From Brugia malayi (lineage: Eukaryota; Nematoda; Chromadorea; Rhabditida; Onchocercidae): a stretch of 64,000 bases of DNA. Positions 50,067 through 63,757 of the stretch are shown here, piece after piece; within the stretch, counting starts at the first letter, position 1; every line of letters starts with the position of its first letter. Below the pieces are notes generated by a model. The model did no database searches and had not been told where the DNA came from. It saw only the letters and a list, made by a program, of their open reading frames with translations. The DNA is taken from the NCBI RefSeq assembly GCF_000002995.4, contig NW_025062478.1, forward strand, positions 1,798,001-1,862,000. The letters run 5' to 3'. Both the position numbers and the translations under genes were made by a program.

Positions 50067-52195
50067 GAGACTATTTAATCCTCTTGCTCTCTTGCCTTTT
50101 ATGCTTTTCATAACGAATATCATCTGCTTTCTCTTCTGATCTCTACCTGACATTCTCACATTATATTTTTGTTACTCTGCACAAACAACTTTCTAAGCAT
50201 TTTTTTAATGCAAATTTCTGCTGAATTTTTTGAGAATTAATGATCAGATAAACGTTGCCTGCAAATTACCACTGCTCATCTTTGGACAATTCACTGAGAT
50301 TTCTTTAGCAATTCTTCTTATATTCTATTTTTAACATTTTCTATCGTTGGCTAAAATTTTTATGTCACTATGTCAGCCATCAAAAAGTGTCGACCAATTT
50401 ATTTACAAAAAAGACGTTGGATATACTACTTAAACAATGTATAACTTCTCATCCTTTTAATTAATTATTATTCAATATGAAAAGACCAATGCTTTTTGAT
50501 TTTATTCGTGCGGGTTTTTTGTTTTGTAATTCAGTCGAGATTGCTATTGAATATATATCATTATGGTCCATTAGTGATAGACGTAGTCTCCAACAATGAT
50601 TTCAAATTTGCTGTGTAACCCTTTTCTTTTTCATTTGAATTTGATTTCATCAAATGTTGATTTGTTTCTAATTTGTATGCAAATTAAATTTTAATTCAAA
50701 GCATTCAAATAATTCCTTCGTTAAATATTGAAATATAACTTGTGCTTTATACATTTATTCATTCCCAATTAATTCTTGCTCTGGTTTTTGCTTTTATTTT
50801 CAGGTTTGTGGTTTGCTATCCAAAATTCAATTTTTTATTTTTTGATTTCAAGTGTTCCTGTCAACAAATGAAATGAGTCTTACGGCGATTTGTTTTTTCT
50901 CACTATTATTTAAAACTTTTCAAATATCTTCTATCATAGATTGGTTGATGAGGGATTACATTAAAGAGTGTTTCCATCTTATGACTTATGACCTTTCGTG
51001 AGTTGCTTGAAATGAATTTACACTACATTGATTAATGTAAGCTAGTAGCTTTTGTTGTGGCCGTAATTGCTTTTATCTTCAAAGACTAATTGATAATGAG
51101 TCTTACGGTGATTGTTTTCTCAGATGAAAATCGGCAGTAATGCTGTAGTAATAATAAATATATATTGCTCATAGAAAATTTGATTATTTGTATTTTCGTT
51201 TCTTTTTCATTTCATATTTTTGATATAGATCAACGGTATTTGTTATTGAAAGGACATGAATAAACAACCTGCAAATTTGTTGAAATAAAAATTAATGTTT
51301 AGCACTATTTAGCACTTTTTTGTTTTATTTCTGATTTTTGTTTGTTTTTTTATTTTTGTTTTATTTTTGATTCTTGGATTTAAAATTTAGCATTTTTTAG
51401 CTAAGCAAAATCAAATTTTCAATTGTATTTTGAACAGAATTCAGCTCTGAAATTATACTCCAGTATGCACTAATACGAAATTTCCTGTTATATCGTTCAA
51501 ATCATACATTTTGAGCAAAAATGGCAATAACATTCTGTAAAATTTAATTGAATGGAAAAAATTCAAATTTTGTTATTCTTGCAGAAGAATGAAAGAATAA
51601 CAAAAGACAAATAATGTGAGAATATCAAAATTTATTTTAGCAATAAAATTGTGCTTTGTGAGAGAACGGCCAGGAAAGCTATTTGTTAATTGCGCATACG
51701 ATGGAATAATAAATTTAAAACATATTTAGTGAATAAACTAGCAAACAATTATTCATACTAAATTTATGACCAAAACAATAGATCCATCGATTTGGATCAA
51801 TCAATTTTTATCGTGGTAACAATTACCAAAAGATTCGCCGATTAATTCCCTTAGAAAGTATAAATCGAGTAGGAAATGAATAATAGTTGGGCAAACTTGT
51901 GCTATTATAATAAGAAATTAGCAAAAAAGCTAGGAAATCTTGTAATCTTGAGTTAAATCAAAAGGATATGCTAATAAGCTAACTAAACGAGTTGAAATTT
52001 TCAGATTAAATAAAATATTTTGACGATTTGTATCAATCTGTGCAGTGATATTCTTCAAAATATAATTAATCATTTCGACCAAAATTGATTTTCTCATATA
52101 ATTAATTTCGACCAAAATTGATTTTTCTCATTTTGATAGTTAAATATCAACGATTTTCCGTAGATTTCCAAAATATCCATCGTATGTCTATCGAT

Positions 52196-52316
52196 CGATC
52201 CATCCACTCACTCTCTCACTCACTCTCACTCCCACTCATTCACTCTGATTCTCATTCACACACTCTTACTCATTCACTCTCACCCACTCACTCACATTCT
52301 CACTAACTTACTCAAC
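52196..52316. repeat. CACTC/TCACT low-complexity tract
   Basis: Imperfect repetition of CACTCACTCTCACT-type words on the plus strand. No gene is implied. Confidence 0.85.
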
Positions 52317-53699
52317 CTTAACCTACTCCACTTTTACTCACTGATAATCTGTTTCTATTAATGTTTTAGATAAACTTTCGCTCTCTACTCTTCTCTTCCC
52401 TCACTCTTCTCGTTTTCTCATGGATAATTACTTCTCCTCTCTGATTGAGAACTTCATTGTTTACATTTTCTCGTTATTGTTTTGTCGATGTCCAATGATA
52501 GAAAATTTCCGTTTGCCGTAAAGGTCATTTATTTAGATTAATTTCTTTAACATCATCCACTTAAATTACTTTGTGTGAACAGAATTTCCTTATTCTCATC
52601 TGTATTTAACTGTTTATGAAGCAAACAAATATATTTATATGGTTTAATCATTAATGGTATTTCTATGATTCAGATTAGCCGTAATTTCTATCTTTAATTT
52701 ACGACATTAAAATAAAATTTTCTTTTTAATGCAAGTTTTTGATCATCTGCATTCATGATGTTTCAAATTTGAATCGGAAATCATAAATATCACATTAATA
52801 TTTGGTCATGATGAATAGCCATTGTAATTAAGCACTATACTGTGATATCATTACAGTTATTTACACCAATTTATGATTCATATCAGGGTAATCACTTTAT
52901 TCTTTTATCATTTTTTTAACAGCATCATAATATTTAAATTTTGAGATATTTTATCTCAAACTTAAGTGCAAGTATTATATTTTGAAAACATAAAAGTGAA
53001 TGCATTGTCCGTTTGCTACACATTTTTGCAGATATAATTTATTTTTAAATTTTGTTTGTGCAGAATTTTCCCAACGTTAACTATCTCATTTATCGTAGTT
53101 AAAAAATTTTTTCATTGATATTTATTTATCTTGTTATTCTAGCTATCATAAACACCGTTGGAGCTATTCTTCTACATTATTTATTATTTAACTTGCAAAG
53201 GAAGTACTATTTGCTGCATTTAAATAATTTTGGATGGATATATTATTAAGTAAACTTCATTTTCTGGAGATTTTTACGAAAAGAATTGAGAATGAATAAA
53301 TAATATCAATGTTTTATCATTTTATGATATATGGACAAAGGAGTAGTGAGAATAGATATGATATTGAAAATAAACAAAATGAATCCGAGTTATTTAGAAA
53401 GGGATGTTTTTAGTTTCTAAAAATATGTCTTTCCCCACTTAAAAAAAATGTTTGGAGAACTAAAATCATCTAATTGATAAAGTTTGTAATTTAAAATAAA
53501 ATTTAAATACAGTGGTGATGAATCAACGAAGTTAAGTCATATCTGTTTAATAATTGGATTTGAGATTCTTTAGAATGAGAGGTTTATGTGATCCTTCGAA
53601 ATATAGTGTCATTGATGGTTTCAGTGCAAGCTGTTAAAGTATATAACTTGGTGTGATCGGAATGAGTCGTTGGAGGAGGAAGGCATGCGCGTTAATTTT

Positions 53700-53840
53700 T
53701 GATTAAAATGACCTAATTTTTATTAAAATACCTATTTCCCTCATTTGAATGAGCTATTTTCCAACAAAATGCGTTATTTTCCATCCAAATGAGCTAATTA
53801 CCGTCAAAATAACTTTTTTTTTTTTACCAAATTGAGCTGC
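53700..53840. repeat. Degenerate about 22-bp repeat (AAAATGAGCTATTT)
   Basis: Five to six imperfect units of the form (A/C)AAAATGAGCTATTTTCC follow one another, interrupted by a T run. Confidence 0.65.
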
Positions 53841-54296
53841 TTTTTTTTTCAGAAGCCATAAAAATTACGAAAACTTTTTGAAACCAAAATTTGTTGGAAA
53901 GAAAAAGAAAGACAGATAACATGAATATTTTCGGAACGTTCAACTTTTCACTCGAAGATATTTGGAAACTTGAAATTTGCAAATCTTTTTTTTTTTTTTC
54001 TTTTTTTGCTTAAAAAAGAAACGACACTTAAATGATGCAAAGAATCTAAACCTTTCCCGTCAGGATTAATTCTGACTGTATCACACCATATCAGAAACCT
54101 GGATTAACTCGCATAGATCTTCTTAGGTCAATTAGCTTTGGTATGTTCTAGACTATCAGCGAGCGGTGATTTCGGTATAATATTTGGTTGAGATTGAAAA
54201 TACAGCGATCTCGACGGGATCGGTGTTGTTATCACATTTTTTTATTTTCGTTGTTATAACAAACGGAAATTTCGAGAATTATAATACAACAATTAT

Positions 54297-55494
54297 TCAT
54301 TGCAATGGTTTGAAAACAATCTGTATACAATCAGTGCTGTCATCACATTTGAAAATCTGTCGCCCTTTGTCATCAAGCCAGTCAGCGTGCTTTATTTCAT
54401 AGATTGTCTCGTATCCAATCTTTTTGAATAGCTGGAAATTCAATTATTAATTTCACGGAATTTGAGAAATCACGAATGGCTTCATTAAAACTTGAAAGAT
54501 TAAGAATCTAGAAATTCAGGTCAGAGAAATAGAAATTAGAACTGCATTTATGGAAAATAATATCGTTGGTTAATTTTTATCTTATAAGTCAAAATTGAAA
54601 AATGACCAATTGTGATTTAAATGCGGATGCTTCTGCAACGCACCCTTGACAACCCATTTGCTTGGCTTCTTCCAACTTATAAAAAAGCATTTTCTCAGCA
54701 AGTCCACGTCTAGTGTAATCTTTATGCACTGAAATTACAGACCACAGCAGCAAACGTTTTAATTTTGGATCAGTGAGAATCCAAATCTGCAAATACACAC
54801 TGATTGCTTTGAAGAGTGAAAATGAGAATTGCATGTAGAGAAAGGTACAAATCAACAAGCCTTGCTTTCCAGTTCCTCAAGAATATCCATGATAATCTGA
54901 GCCTTTGGACTCATTGTTTTCGTTGCTGTCCTCTTATTACTACCACTTGTTGCACTTTTACTCCCAGATGACCTTTCGCTATGCTGCAAAATGAGAATGG
55001 AAAAGTTTTATTTTATGGATAATTTAATATTCCACAATTCCTGTGATATAGAGCTCATTTTCTGATAGATCTATAATTGAAAAAATTAGAAATAAGCATA
55101 TACTTCATTGTGTTGCTCGTCTTCTGGTCGATTCAATATTGAAGCCAACCTAAGTGCAGCGATCTCTCCATCCGGTTTTCGTAGCATATACGATAACGAT
55201 GAGGCAATCCCACTGTTTACCAAATCTGTTAAAAACAACGGATTAGTCGGCCCTAACCCTTTTATTCAAATTTCACAGTTCGTAATTTGACAAAATAACG
55301 GTCGATAAGCAAACAGGAAAAAGTTCAGTGAGCTAACCATTAAACAGTTCATCTGAATCTTCGGCATTTAGACTGACTGATCTGTTCAGCGGTTCATTGT
55401 ATAAGAAATCGGTTAACAGAAATTTTTTAACACAATCAAAATCGGTTTCGGTAATTCGATGCATGGATAATCCATTAAAATTCGTCTCCGCCAT
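54297..55494 (-). CDS. GNAT acetyltransferase, arylalkylamine NAT-like
   Basis: Five exons on the minus strand: 55494-55338, 55225-55104, 54983-54861, 54786-54607, 54431-54297 (TGA), giving 238 aa, the usual size of invertebrate AANAT-type enzymes. The acetyl-CoA binding motif A, SVHKDYTRRGLAEKM (R-x-x-G-x-A), is at about residues 153-167. It is followed by KLEEAKQMGCQG and the C-terminal SQLLFKKIGY, typical of the family. These enzymes transfer acetyl from acetyl-CoA to amines such as dopamine, serotonin or octopamine; the substrate is unknown here. Phase is kept only if exon 3 ends at a GC donor (AGCAAG|GCTTGT); no GT site there preserves the frame. CTTTCAG 15 nt before the ATG is a likely spliced-leader or 5' UTR acceptor. 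AATAAA lies 51 nt past the stop. Confidence 0.88.
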
Positions 55495-58400
55495 ATGTAA
55501 AATACGAAACTGAAAGGAACGACGGAAAATGAGAATTGAAATAGCGTTTCTTAGCGCATCAATAAAATTTGAAAGTGTTGGAACAAGCGGAAAAGGTATT
55601 CCAATAATTATTATTAATGAAATTGTCAGTCATTCAATGATATACTAATATTCAGAAAGGGAATTGATGCAATAATGCCACCACCTTGCATAACTGCAAC
55701 CAACAAATGGCGATGTTCTGTACAAATTGGTAATAAATTTAAAACTGATCAATAAGTGATACATCAGAAATGAAGGAATGAATAAGCTGAAGCAATAAAA
55801 AGAAGCAAAGCTCATACATGTTAACCTCATAATGTGATCTATTCTTTAAATCGGATCAGATCAATCCACAATTCATGTTTGCTTGACAATAACTGTATAA
55901 CTCTTTGTTATGATACTTCACTCCTAATATATCTATGCATCATATCTTGTGTAAAAAGTGGTTAGAAATAATTATGGCTCTCACATCTTGCAAATTTTCA
56001 GTTATCACTGAGCACTCACGCACCTTAGCAGAGTAACTGTTTACGATGTGCGAGAATTGGCAAATAAGATGCTTAGAATAAAAGTAGTAAAACAAACAAA
56101 AGTTCGTCCATAAATTTTCATCTTTTTTCTCATCGATTTATAAATTAGATGATCAACTGAGATATGTAAGTCACACATTTTTTTACAAAAACAGTTCTTG
56201 AAATTTTGTGATTCTCTAAATTTGCATAAAATTTAAGGAACTGAACTGAAAAACATTACATCGAAAACAGCAAGTTGATAGGAAGTGATAAATTACCGGT
56301 CTAGTCAGTTACACATTTCAGCTTTTTATTTTCTACCCAAATAAAGATTCTATTCTCATCAAAATTCCTGAATTTTTAACGTTTTATTAAATCATACGGA
56401 GATTGACAAAAGTGTTATCAATGTATCCCTGTTTGTAATACATTTTTGCTTCATGTAGAAAGTATATTTTTGAAAGAATATGTGAAAAGTTAGTGTAAAA
56501 AGTGAGACATGCAACCAAAACGAAAATACAATTTAGTATTTCCAACTGAGATCTTCTGAAATTATTCACACTTAAGCTTTTTTTTTGATGTTATTGTTCA
56601 AAGTAACTGTAATCCATACTGATAGCACATTGGGATCATACTGCCACGCTAACAGCACAGCAAAAGATTGCTGGAGCTGATTATGATTATGATTATGATT
56701 ATGCTCCGATCATGTATTGTAAATTAGATGATCAAATGATTCCTCATTATGACATTAATATTAAATATCAATTAAAAGTAAACACTATTTTTCGACCAAA
56801 TTACGGAAAATATTAAAAGCAAAAGTGCACTGTAAGCAAGCATACGTTGATAAACACCACTGTTAATCTCCATATCCTTAATAAAACGTTAAATATTTAG
56901 AAATTTTGATGAGAATAAAATCCCTATTTGGGTAGAAAGCAAAAAATTTGAAATCTGCGACCAAAAGTCTGTTTATTATTTCATGTTGTAGGATTAGATT
57001 TGTAGAAAAAAAAAAAAAAAAAAATGTTGTAGATAATGATTCTGCTCATTGTAAAACAGCTCTTCAATAATACTTTTTAACCGTTAAAAATGGATATTTG
57101 TGTGAAATAACATTTATAATTCTCACAATTTGGGATGATTAATGAATGAATATCCAAATAATCGCTAAAATTACTGATTAAAGGTGAAAATTCAATGCTA
57201 ATAAAAAAAATAATGAAAGATTGACGATTGGTGGAATTATTTGTTCCCCAATTACTTTCCTTATATTGTTATTTATAGATATAATCTATACGTATTATTT
57301 GCAATGCCCAAATATTTCGTTAATGAAATTTGTTGCCCATTACCAACCATTTAAATAAAATGAAGAATGCAATCGATCAATCATTTTTACTCTGACATAG
57401 CGTGTCACTTTTTTATTTGGAGTCATCAACAGGTGACATTGTTTACTAGAACTCAATGCTATGAATTTAAAATAATTGTCAAAAATACTCTTTTTTTTTC
57501 ACCGAATTTTCCTATTACCACTGATATTCATAGCAGCAGATAACTTTTCTATTTTATCTATTCAAAAAATCTCATTTCTCATCTTTCAGTTATGAATGTT
57601 TTACATCTAAACGCCAAATAGAAAAAATAGGAAAAAAATTAACTACAACCCAAAAGTTGAAAGTAAGAAGTGTGATGCACTGTGGCCGATGATAATATAA
57701 TTCCTTTATTAAAAAGTTAATTATAACCATCATCGATAAATTCCGGATAAACCAGTTTCTCCAGCAATGTGACAGCAAGTTTATTCTTAAATTTCTGGAG
57801 AATTAAAATTGAAATGACCTAAGTAAAGTGCCTCATGACAAGTGATATGATGCTCAAAATCGATTACTCATGAATGCGAAGAATATTAATGTGACAGTTT
57901 TGACGCAGAGGGATCACAAGAATCGTCTATTTTCTCCTATCGAATTAATATCGAAAGAACAAAAATAACCAAATCCAGGATCAACTACAAATGCTTACTT
58001 CAAGATAAAAAAACTGAGCATCAATTACAGCAAATTAAAAATTCCAGTAGATTTTCGTTGGCAATTTTACCACTTACAAAATTAACCAAGAAATTAATCC
58101 TTATTACCAAACACAAAGGTGTAATTAATCATCCACCTTTTTAATAACTTCATTGTTGATTGAACGAAATAGTTCATCGCAAAGTAATGCGAATGCATAG
58201 TATATGAAAGAAAGATTTAATATGAAAGAGAAATTTGTATGAAAGAAGAAATTTTACATTAAAAATTTCAATATGTGACAACTAGTGCTGAGTGAACCCA
58301 TAAAATGAATTGAAATTGAATCCATGAACTCATATTGATGAGCCAATTAATTAATGCGCCATATTAAAAAATAATATAATGATTGAAACTATCTAATCTA

Positions 58401-61182
58401 TGAATTTCACAGTTCCATTCATTTTATCCTTAAAAGTTGAAGAAAAAGTAAGAAAGAAAATTGTGTTCTTTTCATTATGCAAATAGATCACATTACCTTC
58501 ATTACATGAAAATTTTATTGGCAAAGTAATGCTCTTTAACAGATTACTTGTTTATCCTCGAATTTCTTCAAATTTGTTTGATCACTTGTAGCTGTCAACG
58601 TTGTCTTTTGAACACTGATCCAGTAACCATATCGATCTACTCCTATTTATTGGATCAATGAGAAGATAATGCCTCTACTGAACACTGAATTTTTGCCTTC
58701 TATTGATTAAGCTATTTCCTGTCATCATCATAGTTAAATCATTGACCTCTGCTTCACAACCTGAATCCAATGGAAGGTGACAGTGATGATGATAATGAAA
58801 ATTGACATTTACCGCGTAAACAAGCACAACTGATGTAAAAAACGGGCAATTTACCACTCTTCTCATTATTTTCCATCCTTCCCACATTTCTCCTATTTTA
58901 CATTTAATGCAAATTATAACTAAAACAAATCAAAAAAACAAATTAACTATTGAATATTTCAAAATTTTGTAATTACCGGATGACTTAATGTTGCATAATT
59001 ATATGACTGAACCTTGGAAAAATCAGGTTAATTGTGATCACATGGAAGACTTATTCTTATAAGATTAAAATTTCTATGACTTATACAATTTTATTAATAG
59101 GTCTATACGGGAAAACATTTTTCTGATATGAAATTCTTTTGATATATTCTGAAACAAGAAAAAAAAAAATTTTTTTTGACAGAAATGAAGAAAAATAATA
59201 CAGAAACGGCTAGAAAGAAAATGTTTAGGAAGTAATGACAGTTTAGATTTAGGTCTTATCAAATAAATGAATGGAGAGATTATAGTGAGTGCAAAAATTG
59301 ACTGACGAAGTAATGAATGGAATTAAATTTAAATAAAATGAATAAGTAGAATGTTGCAAACAAACAAAGCTATAGAAAAATAATACTTTGAAAAATTGAA
59401 TAAAAAAGATAAAAAGAAGAGTGAACTGTTCTAAGGCCGTTAAAATCATAGTTTATGGACCAATTCTGAATCAATAAGATAAAGCTTTGAAGATTTCAAT
59501 TCTTCATAATGCCTGTGAGTAACGAAGAAGAAAATGATTGATCAAATGAATAGCATCAACTATATTCATTGCCGAGACACATTTACTATAACACTAAAAT
59601 GAGACGAAAGATAGTGGAATGGAAGTAGTCAAATCTACATGTAGTGGAAGATTTAAGCGGAAAGGAATCTTCTATTGCTTGTGTGAAAATGGAAGAGCAG
59701 ACAAGACACTAAATAAACTTATCAAAGTAAATGCTTAACTTTTGTTCATTAAATAAAGGGAGAAGAAAACTGCATCTGTTGCGCTAGCAACCACCATCAC
59801 AACAATAACAAATCACATGTCATCTCAGCATGCCACTTCAGCACTCTTATATAGATGTAATTCATCATTTTTCATTTGTAATGCAACTATTAGTAAGTTT
59901 ATAAAAATTAGTTACAAATGGAGTGTTAATTAAAAAATATAGATCGAATAATTTTGAGATGGAGAGTGAGAGGGGAGAGGAAGAGAAATTGACATTGTAC
60001 TTCGTTTTTTTGAGAGAAAAAAAAGTCAAAATATAAAGATTATAGAGAATCTTTTTCATTAGTACAGCTAACACAGCTTACATCCTAACGAGGAACTGGT
60101 GATTTTAACATAATAGGATATACTTCAGAAAAAAAAAAAAATGAGATAAATAAGGACTAATGGATTATGCATGTAGGGAAAATGATGATTTTATCTATAT
60201 GCTTGATAATATTGCTCTACGTTTTGATAAATTAAACGATAATATCGTTTATCTCAGAAGTCTCTTTTCTATTTCATTGCTAAATCAACGATAATCGTTC
60301 AAACTTTGCTTTTGTAATAAGCAAGAAATAATATATCAATAAAATCGCTTCACACTCTGAAATATTTGCTCTCAAATCGAAACGCTTATATTAGCGATTA
60401 GCTAAATTATTCAGCAAATCATCAATATGAATTTTATTTCCAGCGTTTAAAATTATGGTTGTATTGAGGCACCTTTCAAGTGATCGTTACCTCGCGTTCC
60501 GGTAGGAAATAAACGGTAGAATAATGCAGCATATTAATTCTTTCATTGATTACACAATCTTTTTTCAATATAAATGTTAATCTGTGATGAATAAGCTCCA
60601 GAATGATAGCAATTATATATGAAAAATGAAGTATTCAACACCATTATGGTAAAAAAGCCTTCTCATTTGCTGATAAAGGTTTGCTGTTAAAGTTTTATTA
60701 TGAGTAATGACAAGAGTAGGTTCGTCCTTGCAATAATATTTGCCATAGTAAATTCTTTGATGTTTGATCACTTGATCGATCACCAGCAGATTAAATTCCT
60801 AATTCCTATATTTTTATAGTATTATTTATTATCGTTGGTAGAGTAAATAAGGTGTGAAAGTGAGTATTAATGGATAATGAAAGAAAAAAAAAATGTCTCT
60901 TTTTTAAAACTTTTTCCAAACCCTTTTGTTTATTAATACGACAGGCATTCTTAAGATTACAAAATATGCTACTACTTTAAATCCATGTTTGTGTTGGTGC
61001 TTCAGCTCTGGCTCTAATACCTACTGCAAAATTTTTTTTTTTTTAACAGAAAAGAAGATCGTTCTAAAATTAAAAATAACCTAGAGCCATTTTTAAAGTT
61101 AAGAAATGATTATAACGATGCTATCAGTTTGTTGATATCTGCTATTGCTGAAAATGATTAAGGGGTTTTTTTTTTGAAATAA

Positions 61183-61262
61183 ATGAATTAGCAAAACTAG
61201 AGAAATTAGAAAAGGATAGGAAACATGAATTAGCAAACCTAGAGAAATTAGTGAAGGATAAA
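61183..61262 (+). repeat. 42-bp in-frame duplication encoding a coiled-coil-like repeat
   Basis: ATGAATTAGCAAA recurs at 61183 and 61225, a 42-bp period. In one frame it reads ELAKLEKLEKDRKH then ELANLEKLVKDK followed by a stop, two 14-residue (double-heptad) units. Upstream (61031-61160) another frame reads LEPFLKLRNDYNDAISLL before a stop and a T run. This could be a broken gag-like or host coiled-coil fragment. Confidence 0.5.
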
Positions 61263-61679
61263 TGAAACGAAGTCCTTATTTACTGGTGAAGTGGATAATA
61301 ATAACAACTGCTTCATAGAAGCAAGTTGAGCAGAGAGTGGTTGCGCTAAAATGTTGCAATTCCAATTTGCAAATATTACTTTTTACTAATGTAAAAAAAA
61401 AAAAAAAAATGGTTCCTGATTCGTAACATTTTTGCAAGTCACAGGTGTGTTGAATAGTTTCGGATGTTTTGGTCTAATGACCATTACAATAGTCAAATGA
61501 TTGGTAATTTTCTCTTTTTTTTTTCCAAAATATCTCACAAGGGAAGAATTAATTTTTTCATATTTTATTTTTGTTAATGAACAAATTGTGTGGAGCGAAA
61601 TTCTTTTATAGAAAAAGGAAATATTATTTCGTTCTTAGTCATATGCTAGTCCTGAACTGATGCAGTTAGCATAAAGAAA

Positions 61680-62420
61680 AAAAAGGTAGAAGCATGCAGT
61701 TGCTAAAATAAAAGAGATCTATGTAATAATGTCAAATGGTGTGAATAAAGTTTACAAAAACCATGCAGCTAACAGCAATAACCAATAATGCATGCAGAAA
61801 TAAAATTTAAAAAAAATGATTTGAAATTGTAATAATAAAGCATTAAAAATGAAGGCAGCAAGAATAGCATCAAGTAATGAAATTACAGAAAGACATTCAT
61901 CAAAAAAATGAAAAATTCAAGGATTTAAAAAAGGAATAATTCATAAACAGAACCTTTTAAGTTTAAGTTTAAGTTTAAAGTTTAAAACCTTTTAAGTTAA
62001 AAACGTGACAAAAAAAAATTTGCCTTCTAAGCATTTGATCGAATTTGTTTAAAAATTTTGACTTGCAATTCGGATGGCAAAATAAAGAAATGAAGAATGA
62101 ACAAATTAACAAAAAGCATGCAGTTGATAAAATACAAGAAAACGCATGCATTAACAGTAAATATTGTCGTAGTGAACAAGTTAATATGCAACAAGCAATA
62201 ACCAAAATTAATCCAAAATATCAGCTATTATAGCAGAAGTGAAATTAATTAAAAAAAAGCATGCAGTCAATAAAATGCAAAGAAAAACGTATGCATTAGC
62301 GACAAATGGAAGTTAAAAGAGCATGAAATTAGTAGAGACTTCAAAAACAATGTTAAAAGAAAAAGACTCGAGACTGCAATTATATAAAATATTATAGTAA
62401 TGGAAAGCATGCAACAAGTT
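61680..62420. repeat. Dispersed GCATGC-box repeats
   Basis: AAGCATGCAGTTG..ATAAAAT and its relatives recur at about 61692, 61763, 61791, 62117, 62259 and 62408. The pair at 62114 and 62256 (142 bp apart) extends over about 47 bp, including a GCATTA tail. It reads as a degenerate long-period tandem repeat. Confidence 0.6.
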
Positions 62421-62572
62421 AAGCGAAAAAAAAACAAAGTAAATTAAGTAGAAGCATTTAAATTCGATTACAAAACCTGCTTGAAATTAATGCCAAAAAA
62501 CAATTTCTGTTGATTCAAAGAATTTAAACAATTTCATAAATTAAAAAACCAAAAAAAAAAAAAAAAAAAGAG

Positions 62573-62657
62573 AACTAAGATAATCTAATTCGAAAATAGA
62601 AAATTTAAATATCAAAATAACTCCAAAAAAAAAAATTCCGAAAATTTTCAGGCAATT
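62573..62657. repeat. Repeat block 3, left copy beside copy B
   Basis: CTAAGATAATCTAATTC...TAACTCC...ATTCCGAAAAT resembles 63638-63725 in the same orientation. Copy B of the 830-bp repeat is therefore flanked on both sides by versions of this block. Confidence 0.6.
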
Positions 62658-62670
62658 TTAAAGTTATTTT

Positions 62671-62777
62671 AACTTCTTTTTATTGCTTGATAATCTTAAA
62701 ATACTTTTCTATTAATTGCCGGTTTCCCTGTGAATTCGTTCTTCCATAGTCGAGCTAGTTATTGCTTACAGATTTTG
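62671..62777. repeat. Repeat block 1, copy B
   Basis: Homologous to 45886-46067 without the 54-bp internal duplication. It joins directly to the 830-bp block, whereas in copy A 468 bp, including the 46-bp palindrome, intervene. Confidence 0.75.
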
Positions 62778-63607
62778 ACATCATCAAATTACTGCTACAT
62801 TTGTAACACTATACTCGGTAATAAATGCATGGATGATATTTCTGCTTTGTTTTGCACTATTAATAATTAACACTTTAAGTATATAACTAAAAAAGAAGTC
62901 AGGTAAAGTATATGGTTAATAAAAGAGTAAGGTAATTAGTTGTAAGTCAATAGTTAAATGAGCTGGGAAGAATAAGATTCGACAAGAATATTTGTTGAAG
63001 TAAATGAAACCGACATGTAAAGATGTTGACAAGTCAATTCTATTAGAAAATCTGATGAAGAATATAATTATCAAAGTTCACTGGTAATTTTCACCTGCCA
63101 TTTTTGTGATGAGTGAATCTGTTTTCAAGTTTTATATGCTATTCAGGATGACTATCTTCTGAAATTTCATATCTAAAGGATTGGTTGATCCTGATGTTTG
63201 TTTTCAAATGTATTATATGGAATAGAGGTTATGCTTATTCTACTGCAGCAACTGTAATTACGAATTGGAGGATGAAAAATTTTTATTTCAAATATACAAG
63301 AATTTAAGTATTACATTTGTTACAGGAAGCTTCTGACAGGATCCAAATAAGTGTCAGATGTGTGAAAAACTGGACAGAAATCCCGGAAGTATAACCTAGA
63401 AAGATGCGAATTTTATAGAATTCTTATTAAGAAATGGTTTTTTCGTCAATAAAAAAATCTTGTGAATGAAGAAATTACCTGTATTAAACTGCCTAAATGA
63501 CTTTCTGGAAAGGTCCAGTTATTCAGATACGGCAAAAAGATACGTTCTAATTCAACTATTGTATTCGATTCGATTAACACCATATTTACCATTGGGTATA
63601 CAAAACA
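62778..63607. repeat. 830-bp near-identical direct repeat, copy B
   Basis: Same orientation as 46536-47365. The internal identity is far higher than that of the flanking blocks 1 and 3, which differ by substitutions and indels. Confidence 0.93.
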
Positions 63608-63616
63608 CAGAGAAAA

Positions 63617-63757
63617 TGAAAAAATTTGGAAAACAAGAAGGCTAAGATAGTCTAATTTGCAAATAGAAAATTCAAATATCGTATTAACTCCAGAAAAAGA
63701 AGAAATGAAAATTCCGAAAATCTAATAATTCAAATAAAACCTAAATAATTTCAAAAA
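63617..63757. repeat. Repeat block 3, right copy beside copy B
   Basis: Matches 47928-48055 with substitutions and small indels. It follows the 830-bp block after about 10 bp. Confidence 0.7.

Larger units (their letters stand above)
55495..62570. other. Gene-poor 7-kb region
   Basis: No exon with recognisable similarity is seen. Short open frames on both strands lack splice context. Notable content is a (TGATTA)n patch near 56683, a GA-rich stretch at 59956-59985, the 14-codon duplication at 61183-61262, and GCATGC-box repeats from 61.68 kb. Confidence 0.55.

Noticed and set aside
58675..58887. 70-codon minus-strand frame
   Set aside because: His/Val-rich mixed composition, no splice context, no family resemblance.
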